Source: an uncultured beta proteobacterium (GTDB lineage: Bacteria > Pseudomonadota > Gammaproteobacteria > Burkholderiales > Burkholderiaceae_C). Taken from it: a DNA stretch of 14,518 bases. The stretch covers positions 1-14,518 of the forward strand of contig CAJASG010000184.1 in NCBI GenBank assembly GCA_903944555.1. Direction: 5' to 3'. Shown here in pieces: positions 6,602 through 13,485 of this stretch; the first letter of the stretch is position 1; each line of letters opens with the position of its first letter. The position numbers and the translations under genes are program-made. The notes under the pieces were generated by a model. The model did not search any database, was not told the origin of the DNA, and saw only the letters and a program-made list of their open reading frames with translations.

Positions 6602-8257
6602 ATGCTGTACAAACTCTACGAATCGCAACGCACTCTCATGGAGCCGTTTACCGATCTGGCCCAAGCTGCGGCCAAGGTCTACGGCAACCCCCAGTCTCTC
6701 GCCGGAAAAAACCCGTTTGCGCAACGCATTTCGGCCGGTTACGACCTGATGCACCGTTTGGGCAAGGACTACGAAAAGCCAGAGTTTGGCCTGCGCACCA
6801 TTGATGTTGATGGTGTTGAGGTCGCCATCCACGAACGGGTTGAGATCAACAAGCCGTTCTGCGAATTGCGGCGTTTCAAGCGGTTCAGTGACGACACGAC
6901 CACGCTGGGAAAAATCAAAGGCCAGCCAGCCGTGCTGATTGTGGCTCCGCTGTCAGGGCACTACGCCACGCTGTTGCGCGACACTGTCAAAACGATGCTC
7001 AAGGACCACAAGGTCTACATCACTGACTGGAAAAATGCACGCTTGATCCCGTTGTCCGAAGGTGAATTCCACCTCGACGACTACGTGAACTATGTGCAGG
7101 AATTTATCCGCCACGTTCAAAATAAATACGGAAACTGCCACGTGATGAGCGTGTGCCAGCCCACCGTACCCGTGCTGGCAGCGGTGTCGCTCATGGCCAG
7201 TCGCGGCGAGATGACCCCCTTGTCCATGACCATGATGGGTGGCCCGATCGACGCGCGTAAGTCGCCCACCGGCGTGAACAACCTGGCCACCACCAAGAGC
7301 CACAGCTGGTTTGAAAACAACGTCATTTACCGCGTGCCAGACAACTTCCCGGGTGCCGGACGTCGCGTGTACCCAGGCTTTCTGCAGCACACCGGTTTTG
7401 TGGCGATGAACCCCAAGAACCATGCCAAGAGCCATTACGACTACTTCAAAGACCTGATCAAGGGCGACGATGCCAGCACCGAAGCCCATCGTAAGTTTTA
7501 CGACGAGTACAACGCGGTCCTGGACATGGACGCCGACTATTACCTGGAAACCATCCGTGTGGTGTTCCAGGACTTCAGTCTGGTCAGCGGCACTTGGGAC
7601 ATCAAGGGCGTAAACGGAAAAATTGAACGCGTGCGTCCGGCCGATATCAAAACCACCGCACTGATGTCGGTCGAAGGCGAGTTGGATGACATCTCTGGCA
7701 CCGGCCAGACCCAAGCCGTGCATGAAATCTGCACCGGGGTCCCCAAGTCCCTTCAAAAGCACTTTGAAGCCAAAGGTGCAGGCCATTACGGCATCTTCTC
7801 CGGCAAGCGCTGGCGTGAGCATGTGTACCCACAGGTCAAGGCATTCATCAGCGCCCACAACACGGTTGAAGCCAAAGCTGCAGTTGTGAAGGCTCCAGTC
7901 GCAAAAGCGCCTGCAGTGAAAGCACCAGCCGCAAAAGCCACTCCAGTCAAGGTTGTGACCAGCAAGGCAAGCGTCGCCAAACCGGTGCTTGCCAAAGCGC
8001 CCGTGGTGGAAACTGAACTCGTCAAAAACGCCGCACGGGTGACTACCGCCGTGCCAGCGGTGCCAGTTCAAGCCGCAGCGCCAGTGGTAACACCAGTCGC
8101 AATAGCGCCCGTTGTGGCCGAGACACCTGTCGCTACACCTGCAGTGGTGACCAAAGCGGCTGCAAAACCAGCGCCAAAAGTGGCTGTAGCCCCCGTAAAG
8201 ACTGCGCAAGCAGCTACAAAAACAGTAGCAACCAAACGCGCGCCCGGCAAGAAGTGA
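6602..8257 (+). CDS. phaZ: Intracellular polyhydroxyalkanoate (PHB) depolymerase with lysine-rich C-terminal tail
   Basis: Alpha/beta-hydrolase that degrades stored PHB granules in the cytoplasm. The N-terminus (MLYKLYESQR) and RLGKDYEKP match the intracellular PhaZ family. The probable triad is Cys185 in SVCQP (a cysteine nucleophile, as in Ralstonia PhaZ1), Asp362 or Asp363 in EGELDDISG, and His395 in GAGHYG. The catalytic part ends near residue 420, about the full length of Ralstonia PhaZ1 (about 419). Residues 421-551 form an added Ala/Pro/Val/Lys-rich tail with 18 Lys, 2 Arg and 4 Glu (net about +16). Lys falls at 425, 430 and so on every fifth residue to 475, except Glu470. Such AKP-type pentads occur in histone-H1-like proteins and in the DNA-binding tails of PhaF and PhaM. 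The start is set by homology; its ribosome site (GTGAGA) is weak. The stop overlaps the next gene. Confidence 0.95.
   Translation: MLYKLYESQRTLMEPFTDLAQAAAKVYGNPQSLAGKNPFAQRISAGYDLMHRLGKDYEKPEFGLRTIDVDGVEVAIHERVEINKPFCELRRFKRFSDDTTTLGKIKGQPAVLIVAPLSGHYATLLRDTVKTMLKDHKVYITDWKNARLIPLSEGEFHLDDYVNYVQEFIRHVQNKYGNCHVMSVCQPTVPVLAAVSLMASRGEMTPLSMTMMGGPIDARKSPTGVNNLATTKSHSWFENNVIYRVPDNFPGAGRRVYPGFLQHTGFVAMNPKNHAKSHYDYFKDLIKGDDASTEAHRKFYDEYNAVLDMDADYYLETIRVVFQDFSLVSGTWDIKGVNGKIERVRPADIKTTALMSVEGELDDISGTGQTQAVHEICTGVPKSLQKHFEAKGAGHYGIFSGKRWREHVYPQVKAFISAHNTVEAKAAVVKAPVAKAPAVKAPAAKATPVKVVTSKASVAKPVLAKAPVVETELVKNAARVTTAVPAVPVQAAAPVVTPVAIAPVVAETPVATPAVVTKAAAKPAPKVAVAPVKTAQAATKTVATKRAPGKK
7871..8026 (+). 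repeat. 15-bp-period degenerate tandem repeat encoding the K-x4 pentads of PhaZ
   Basis: In phaZ codons 425-475, a Lys codon (AAA or AAG) recurs every 15 bases with a single exception, a GAA at codon 470. The intervening bases vary (gctgcagttgtg, gctccagtcgca, gcgcctgcagtg), so the protein period is better kept than the DNA. This suggests selection on lysine spacing rather than recent slippage. Confidence 0.7.
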
Positions 8258-8925
8258 AAACCGGGGCCGTCCAGAATGCGGCGCTTGCCGCGCGCATTCT
8301 GGATGCGCTGCCCCAAACCCAGTGCACCCGCTGTGGTTACCCGGACTGTGCGGCCTACGCACACGCCATCGCAGCCTCAGAAGCCGACATCAACCAGTGC
8401 CCTCCAGGCGGCACACAAGGCATCGTCCGACTGGCGCAACTCACGGGTCTCACGGCCAAACCTTTAGACCCAGCGTTTGGTGTTGAGGGGCCTCGCACCG
8501 TAGCCTTCATTGACGAAGACTGGTGCATTGGATGCACCCTGTGCATCAATGCTTGCCCGACCGACGCCATTGTGGGCAGCAACAAGCGCATGCACACCGT
8601 GATCGAAGCGCACTGCACCGGGTGCGAGTTGTGCCTTCCTGTGTGCCCGGTGGACTGCATCGTGCTGGAAAACGTTAGCGGTACAGCAACAGGATGGAGC
8701 GCCTGGCCACAAACATTGGCCGACACTGCCCGAAAGCGCTATGAATTTGCTAGCTACCGGCGCACGTGGGAGGTGGGTGAAAACGAGAAAAGGCTTGAAG
8801 AAAAGGCACTCACCAAGTTGGCCGACTTGCCCGCCCACTCGCAACATACCGACCCGGCCATTCTGGACAAAAAGCGGGCGGTAATTGAAGCGGCCCTGGC
8901 GCGAGCACGTGCCAAACGCGTCTAG
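8254..8925 (+). CDS. rnfB: RnfB-like Fe-S electron-transfer protein (soluble, no membrane anchor)
   Basis: Cytoplasmic iron-sulfur protein of 223 residues. An N-terminal four-cysteine Fe-S motif (Cys24, 27, 32 and 49: QCTRCGYPDC to NQCPPGG) is followed by two ferredoxin-type 4Fe-4S motifs (Cys91/94/97/101 and Cys121/124/127/131, each ending in CP). The order matches RnfB of the Rnf electron-transport complex. The hydrophobic N-terminal anchor of classical RnfB is missing, and no other rnf genes are in the window. It may be the short betaproteobacterial form that acts as a ferredoxin-like carrier. The start is a GTG whose GTGA overlaps the phaZ stop by 4 bp, implying translational coupling. 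About 15 residues precede the first cysteines, so little sequence is missing. It converges on an MCP gene, with 8 bp between stop codons. Family confident, partner unknown. Confidence 0.85.
   Translation: MKTGAVQNAALAARILDALPQTQCTRCGYPDCAAYAHAIAASEADINQCPPGGTQGIVRLAQLTGLTAKPLDPAFGVEGPRTVAFIDEDWCIGCTLCINACPTDAIVGSNKRMHTVIEAHCTGCELCLPVCPVDCIVLENVSGTATGWSAWPQTLADTARKRYEFASYRRTWEVGENEKRLEEKALTKLADLPAHSQHTDPAILDKKRAVIEAALARARAKRV
8733..8766. repeat. Degenerate intragenic copy of the palindromic repeat (within the RnfB-like gene)
   Basis: The segment GCTATGAATTTGCTAGC (8738-8754), followed by a GC-rich GGCGC, resembles the cores at 6362-6378 and 13892-13908. It encodes the RYEFASYRR stretch after the ferredoxin domains. 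It is more diverged than the other two copies, so it may be chance similarity. Confidence 0.4.
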
Positions 8926-8933
8926 TTAGCGGA

Positions 8934-11258
8934 TCAGCTTGCTGCCAGGTGTTTGTACACCCCACAGCCCAAATAGACATCGTCCACCAGCTGGACAAAC
9001 GACATTTTGGTTTGCACCTTGCCGGTGACTGGATTGGCAATGTCGTACTCCACCCAGCCCGAGCCATTTTGCGCCTTGGCGACAATTGCATTCAGCAGGC
9101 CCTGACCGTCGATACCCGCAATGTCCTGCACCCGTGTTCCCACCTTGGCAGGGTTGCCGCCAAAGGCCAGATAGGTGCCATTGCCGTCCAGCACAAAGAC
9201 ATACATGTCACGGTCAAAGAAACCTTTATCCACCGACGTCAGATCGCGCAAAAAGGTATCCCGTGAGCCACATTGGCGGCGGTACGCTGCCGCTTCGTCC
9301 ACCAGTGCACGCGCCTCACCTGCGGTACCTTGCTGCAACTGGAACACCGCGACAGATTCGGACAAGGTGGACGCCCGCTCTTCCAGATCGGTCGCCTGGT
9401 TCACCGCCGTCTCCACCATGGCCGCGTTTTGCTGGGTGATTTCGTCCAACTGACGCACGGCGGACGTGATCTCCGTCAGGCTGGTACTTTGTTCCGCACT
9501 GAAGGCGGATATCTGCGACATCTTGGCCGCTACATCCCGAATACCTTCCACGATTTGGGTGATGTTGGCACCTGCAGTCCGGATCTGGGCTACACCTGTG
9601 GCCACTTGGGCCGAGGAGGTACCAATCAAATTACGGATCTCCTTGGCCGCTTCGGCTGAGCGTTGTGCCAAGGATCGGACTTCACTGGCCACCACGGCAA
9701 AACCACGGCCCGATTCCCCCGCCCGAGCAGCCTCCACCGCCGCATTCAAGGCCAGGATATTGGTCTGAAAAGCCAGCCCATCAATCACGCTCACAATTTC
9801 ATCCATGCGCTTGGTGCTGCTTTGGATCGCCTCGATCGAGCCAATGGCCAGCACCATGCCGTGCGCCCCTTTTTCGGCGACATCTCGCACAGAGCGTGCC
9901 GTGGCATCGGAGGCCTGCGCGGCCTGCGCGTTTTCCTGAACCGTGGAGGACAACTCCTGCACGCTGGCCGCGGTTTGCTCCAGATTAGCCGCCTGTTGCT
10001 CGGTACGGTCTGACAAGGCCCTGTTACCGTCCACCAAGCTACTGCCCGCGTGCGATACCAATGCAGCATTGCTGCGCACGCTGGCCACCATAGAGGAGAA
10101 CCGGTTGACCATCGTATCCATCGCGGTCGACATATCCGACAACTCATCCTTACCGAGTACACGGACTTGGTGCCGCAGATTCCCCTTGGCGGTCTGCTCC
10201 ATAAACATCAAGACCTGACGCAAATCGGCCAGAAAACTCATCTCGAATGCGATCATGAAATACAGCATGGCCAGCACGCCCAAGCCTGTACCGATGGTGG
10301 TCGCCCAGAATGTGCGCTGACTGGCTTCGATCCGCTGTTGGAGCAGCTTGCTAACGCCCGTCACCGCCGAGCGCTGGTAATTACTGACCACCTCAATGGC
10401 TTGGGAGCCCGCCGCAAAAAAGGCTTGCGGCTCACCCGTGGCAGCACCAGCAGCAAAGCGCAGCCGGGCCTGGCTGGAAAACGCTGCGCTGGCCTGCACC
10501 GCCGCCTCTCCCAAGGGGTCCACCACCCCAAAATCCGCCCTTTGCCGGAGCGCGTATTGAAGGTCGCGCCCCAGAAGGTCTAACGCATCGAGTTGGGTGC
10601 GAATGCGGGTGGCTCCGATTTCATCCATCTCCGGCTTGCTCAACAGCCCAGCGCCCTGCCCCCGCAATTTACCCAACTGCTCGGTCCAGGGAATGGTGCG
10701 CGAGACCACCATGTCCATCAGCAAATAGGTAGCTGGATCAGGATCAAACAACAGGCTGGAATCCTTGCCGAGTCCGTAAACAAACCGGTTGAAGTCCTCA
10801 ATGAGAGCGGTGTGCAGTGCAAAGCTGGCGGGTGCGTTCTTGCCGTCGAGCGCGCTGACCAGCCCGTCCACCCGTGCCCGCAGATCAGACCAATCCTTAG
10901 ACTTCACCATGTCCGCTGACGCCAACAGATTGCGGTCTAGCACGTCGCGGGCTTGGCGAATGGCATCACGGGTTTTGTCCCGTCCCGCCTGCGCTGCGGC
11001 GTTGCCCGAGAGCACCATATTGGTTTGTCCGCGGTGGCTTTGGAGTTGGCGAATCAACTCACCGGAGTCACTCACCAAGCCGATGCCAGCCAGTTCGGCG
11101 CGGGTAAATACGATTTCCTGGCGCTGCGAGGAAATGAGCTGTGCCACAACCACCAGCATGGGCACCAGCAACACCAACGCCAGCAGGGCGAGCTTGGTGG
11201 CAAAACGCATCTTGCGCATGATCCACATACCGGCATAGAAAAACTTGGTGAAGTTCAT
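8934..11258 (-). CDS. Methyl-accepting chemotaxis protein with C-terminal cytoplasmic Cache-like domain
   Basis: Chemoreceptor of 774 residues. TM1 is about 22-43. The periplasmic part is large (about 44-317) and looks helical; it includes [18 protein letters not shown] and [15 protein letters not shown], which recall helical bundle (NIT-like) sensors. TM2 is about 318-339, HAMP about 340-392, and the signalling domain about 393-642 with [20 protein letters not shown]. Residues 648-770 look like a single Cache domain: an [11 protein letters not shown] helix, then [33 protein letters not shown] and [12 protein letters not shown]. Cache domains are usually extracytoplasmic; the topology here puts it in the cytoplasm. 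There is no CheR pentapeptide. The start has GAGGAG 8 bases upstream. It lies 52 bp downstream of another MCP on the same strand, probably in one transcript. The ligands are unknown. Confidence 0.94.
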   Translation of the reverse strand: MNFTKFFYAGMWIMRKMRFATKLALLALVLLVPMLVVVAQLISSQRQEIVFTRAELAGIGLVSDSGELIRQLQSHRGQTNMVLSGNAAAQAGRDKTRDAIRQARDVLDRNLLASADMVKSKDWSDLRARVDGLVSALDGKNAPASFALHTALIEDFNRFVYGLGKDSSLLFDPDPATYLLMDMVVSRTIPWTEQLGKLRGQGAGLLSKPEMDEIGATRIRTQLDALDLLGRDLQYALRQRADFGVVDPLGEAAVQASAAFSSQARLRFAAGAATGEPQAFFAAGSQAIEVVSNYQRSAVTGVSKLLQQRIEASQRTFWATTIGTGLGVLAMLYFMIAFEMSFLADLRQVLMFMEQTAKGNLRHQVRVLGKDELSDMSTAMDTMVNRFSSMVASVRSNAALVSHAGSSLVDGNRALSDRTEQQAANLEQTAASVQELSSTVQENAQAAQASDATARSVRDVAEKGAHGMVLAIGSIEAIQSSTKRMDEIVSVIDGLAFQTNILALNAAVEAARAGESGRGFAVVASEVRSLAQRSAEAAKEIRNLIGTSSAQVATGVAQIRTAGANITQIVEGIRDVAAKMSQISAFSAEQSTSLTEITSAVRQLDEITQQNAAMVETAVNQATDLEERASTLSESVAVFQLQQGTAGEARALVDEAAAYRRQCGSRDTFLRDLTSVDKGFFDRDMYVFVLDGNGTYLAFGGNPAKVGTRVQDIAGIDGQGLLNAIVAKAQNGSGWVEYDIANPVTGKVQTKMSFVQLVDDVYLGCGVYKHLAAS

Positions 11259-11310
11259 GGATGTCGCTCCTCAGCGTTGTGAATTTTTGGCGCAGCTTAG
11301 GTATTTTTAC

Positions 11311-12888
11311 TTACGCGACCCTGAAATTGCCGATTTCATCCTGCAATGCATCGGCCTGCTGCCGCAATGCGCCTGCGGCTGCCATGGTTTCCTCCACCAA
11401 TGCAGCGTTTTGCTGTGTGCTTTGGTCCAACGCGTGAATCGCTTCGCCAACCTGGACCACGCCGGCCGCCTGCTCACGTGCCGCCACGGAAATTTCGCCC
11501 AAAAAGCCGTTGATTTGCCGGGCATTGGTGACCACTTCTTTCATGGTCATTCCGGCACCTTCGACGATGCGGGTGCCGCCCTCCACTTTTTCCACGCTGA
11601 CGGAAATCAGGCCCTTGATCTCGCGCGCGGCATCGGCACTGCGTTTTGCCAGGCTTCGCACCTCGCTTGCCACCACAGCAAAGCCACGGCCGGACTCCCC
11701 GGCCCGAGCAGCCTCCACCGCCGCGTTGAGCGCCAAAATATTGGTTTGAAACGCGATGCTGTCAATCACCCCAATGATGTCGCTGATCTTGCTGGAGGAT
11801 GTATGGATCTCGCGCATGGTGCTGACCACTTCGTCAAACACCCGGCCTCCTTTTTCCGCCACATCCGCGTTTTCTACCGCAAACGCCGCCGCCATGGCTG
11901 CGAGCTCTGCGGTGGCAGCCACGGTGGTGCCAATCTGTTCCATGGACTGCGCCTGCACCCCCAGCGAGGCCGCCGCAGCTTCCGTGCGGTTTGACAGGTC
12001 TACACTGGATTCCGAGATTTCGTGGCTGGCCGCCAGCAAGGTACGTGCAGAATGACGCACCTTGCGAATCAGCAGATGCAGTGAGTCGTACGCCGTGCGC
12101 AAATCCAAAATCACTTTGGCTGGCTCATCATTACCCCAAGGCATGCTGGGGGCTTTGCGCAAATCTCCCTCTGCCATCTCCTGCAAATGCTGGCTAATGA
12201 GCAGCAAACCACCCCGCGTCACCAAAAAGAAACTATAGAAAAGATAAGCCGCAAGCAACAGAACTGCCGCGACGGCAACAGCAACCCCGATAAGGCGGCG
12301 CTCCATGGCGCCAACGCGTGCTGCCTGCAATGCATCCAAAGCGGGCAAGCCCTTCTCGTTGACCGATAACAGGGCTGCAGAAACCGGATCGAAAGCTGGG
12401 GACTGGGCTGTGGCGTTCCACGCTGCTTTGAGATTGGTCAGCGCGGGGAGAAGCCCCAGCACATCATGCGACTCAGTCAGGTGTTTCTCAAATACGGCCA
12501 AGGCTTGGTCTGCCTGTGCACGGGCCTGCTGGTTGCGGCTGCCCTCCTCCGTGGCACCCTTAGCCGCCAAGGCGGTGCTCTGCGCATTCAGGATCGCCGA
12601 ATACACCGGAACGAACTGGCGCAATGAAGCCGCCCCGACACGCTCTTTTGCAGCAGAATCAATCTGCTCGTATTGGCTGGCCGTGAAAAAATACCCCAGC
12701 ACCACCACCGGAACCAAGAACACCAAGCTAATGATCAGCGCCTTGGCCACGAAGCTCAGGTTGCGCATCAAACGCACGCCGGGCGACCACACACCGTGCG
12801 TGGAAAACTGGTTGGCAGCCACTGGCGCACCCGAAGGTGCTGCCAAGAACTGACGCAACTCTTCGCTCATAGGATTCGGGGTGGACAT
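11311..12888 (-). CDS. Methyl-accepting chemotaxis protein with long cytoplasmic N-terminus
   Basis: Chemoreceptor of 525 residues from the ATG at 12888; a frame-open TTG eight codons earlier is less likely. About 47 residues precede TM1 (about 48-69), including HGVWSPGVRLMRNLSFVAKA. A similar MR-x3-F-x2-K segment leads into TM1 of the next MCP, which suggests paralogy. The periplasmic region is short (about 70-197) and predicted helical. TM2 is about 198-220, followed by a weak HAMP (221-275). The hairpin tip is intact ([40 protein letters not shown]). The first methylation helix is atypical: MEQIGTTVAATAELAAMAAA replaces the common [10 protein letters not shown] block. The protein stops soon after the bundle (GNFRVA), with no docking tail. 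No strong ribosome site is visible. It is first of a tandem pair behind a candidate FNR box. Confidence 0.93.
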   Translation of the reverse strand: MSTPNPMSEELRQFLAAPSGAPVAANQFSTHGVWSPGVRLMRNLSFVAKALIISLVFLVPVVVLGYFFTASQYEQIDSAAKERVGAASLRQFVPVYSAILNAQSTALAAKGATEEGSRNQQARAQADQALAVFEKHLTESHDVLGLLPALTNLKAAWNATAQSPAFDPVSAALLSVNEKGLPALDALQAARVGAMERRLIGVAVAVAAVLLLAAYLFYSFFLVTRGGLLLISQHLQEMAEGDLRKAPSMPWGNDEPAKVILDLRTAYDSLHLLIRKVRHSARTLLAASHEISESSVDLSNRTEAAAASLGVQAQSMEQIGTTVAATAELAAMAAAFAVENADVAEKGGRVFDEVVSTMREIHTSSSKISDIIGVIDSIAFQTNILALNAAVEAARAGESGRGFAVVASEVRSLAKRSADAAREIKGLISVSVEKVEGGTRIVEGAGMTMKEVVTNARQINGFLGEISVAAREQAAGVVQVGEAIHALDQSTQQNAALVEETMAAAGALRQQADALQDEIGNFRVA

Positions 12889-12957
12889 CGCTGAGGTTCT
12901 TTCTGCGACCAATAAGGCGCATTTTCGTTAGCTACGCGCGTTGGCGCGCAACCTTGG

Positions 12958-13000
12958 AGTCTAAGCTAGTCCCCCCGTTTCAAACCTTGATGTACATCAC
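12958..13000 (-). promoter_or_regulatory. Candidate FNR-dependent promoter for the second MCP pair
   Basis: On the minus strand, GTGATGTACATCAA (13000-12987) matches TTGAT-N4-ATCAA at 9 of 10 defined positions; TGATGTACATCA is a perfect 12-bp palindrome. TAGACT (12963-12958) can act as the -10, placing a start near 12951 and the box centre (12993.5) at about -42. The leader of about 63 nt contains a GCGCG-TTGG-CGCGC stem-loop (12936-12949). The spacing nearly equals that at the other MCP pair. Confidence 0.55.
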
Positions 13001-13012
13001 CTCTAAGAGGTG
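12998..13012. repeat. Small perfect inverted repeat at the end of the VOC gene
   Basis: CACCTC-TAA-GAGGTG has six-base arms around three bases. It spans the TAG stop of the VOC gene and touches the edge of the FNR-type box. There is no following T-run on the minus strand, so it is a poor intrinsic terminator. It could slow transcription or be coincidental. Confidence 0.35.
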
Positions 13013-13485
13013 CATGCCAAGCTCATAAACGCCTTCACCACCTCGGGTGGTGCCTGAACCAACTCGATCAAAACACCCTCACCGGCAATCGGAAACTCGT
13101 CGTTGGACTTGGGGTGCAAAAAGCAGATGTCAAAACCGGCAGCCCCCTTGCGGATACCGCCCGGCGCAAATCGCACGCCCTGCGCGCTGAGCCACTCCAC
13201 CGCCGTGGGCAGATCGTCAATCCACAGGCCGACATGGTTGAGCGGCGTGGTGTGCACCGCAGGCTTCTTGTCGGGATCAATGGGTTGCATCAGGTCCACT
13301 TCGACCTTGAATGGGCCGGAGCCGATGGCGCAGATGTCTTCGTCCACGTTCTCGCGCTCACTCCTGAAGGTGCCAGTGACTTCCAGCCCCAGCATGTCCA
13401 CCCACAGCTTTTGCAGCTTGGTTTTGTCGGGGCCGCCAATGGCGATTTGCTGGATGCCCAGCACTTGGAATGGTCTTTGGCTCAT
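13003..13485 (-). CDS. VOC-family protein, methylmalonyl-CoA epimerase-like
   Basis: Small vicinal-oxygen-chelate protein of 160 residues with two paired beta-alpha-beta modules. The second half is close to methylmalonyl-CoA epimerase: [30 protein letters not shown] and [12 protein letters not shown], giving metal ligands His84 and Glu141. A Glu at 62 (FKVEVDL) is a candidate third ligand. The first-module ligand, normally His in a DHI/HIG motif, is Gln13 here (GIQQIAIGG). The ATG overlaps the pccA stop (ATGA, 4 bp), so it is translationally coupled to propionyl-CoA carboxylase. That fits epimerisation of (S)- to (R)-methylmalonyl-CoA on the propionate route to succinyl-CoA. Other VOC roles (glyoxalase-like) remain possible because of the ligand change. 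Family firm, reaction likely. Confidence 0.82.
   Translation of the reverse strand: MSQRPFQVLGIQQIAIGGPDKTKLQKLWVDMLGLEVTGTFRSERENVDEDICAIGSGPFKVEVDLMQPIDPDKKPAVHTTPLNHVGLWIDDLPTAVEWLSAQGVRFAPGGIRKGAAGFDICFLHPKSNDEFPIAGEGVLIELVQAPPEVVKAFMSLACTS

Noticed and set aside
6435..6749. Plus-strand frame of 104 codons running from the intergenic region into phaZ
   Set aside because: It overlaps the phaZ coding start in another frame, has no recognisable domain and spans the regulatory dyads.
7871..8026. CRISPR-like or mobile repeat in the phaZ tail
   Set aside because: The 15-base periodicity is explained by coding for lysine pentads; there are no conserved repeat/spacer units.
6953..8362. A 469-codon open frame on the minus strand across phaZ
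   Set aside because: It is antisense to a clearly recognisable PhaZ. Its His/Cys/Gly-rich translation has no family features and reflects the codon bias of the sense gene.
12889..12912. TTG start eight codons upstream of the second-pair lead MCP
   Set aside because: It has no ribosome site, and ATG at 12888 is the simpler choice, although that ATG also lacks a strong ribosome site.
12998..13012. Intrinsic terminator for pccA-VOC
   Set aside because: The stem is only six pairs and no T-run follows on the minus strand, so it was kept only as an inverted repeat.
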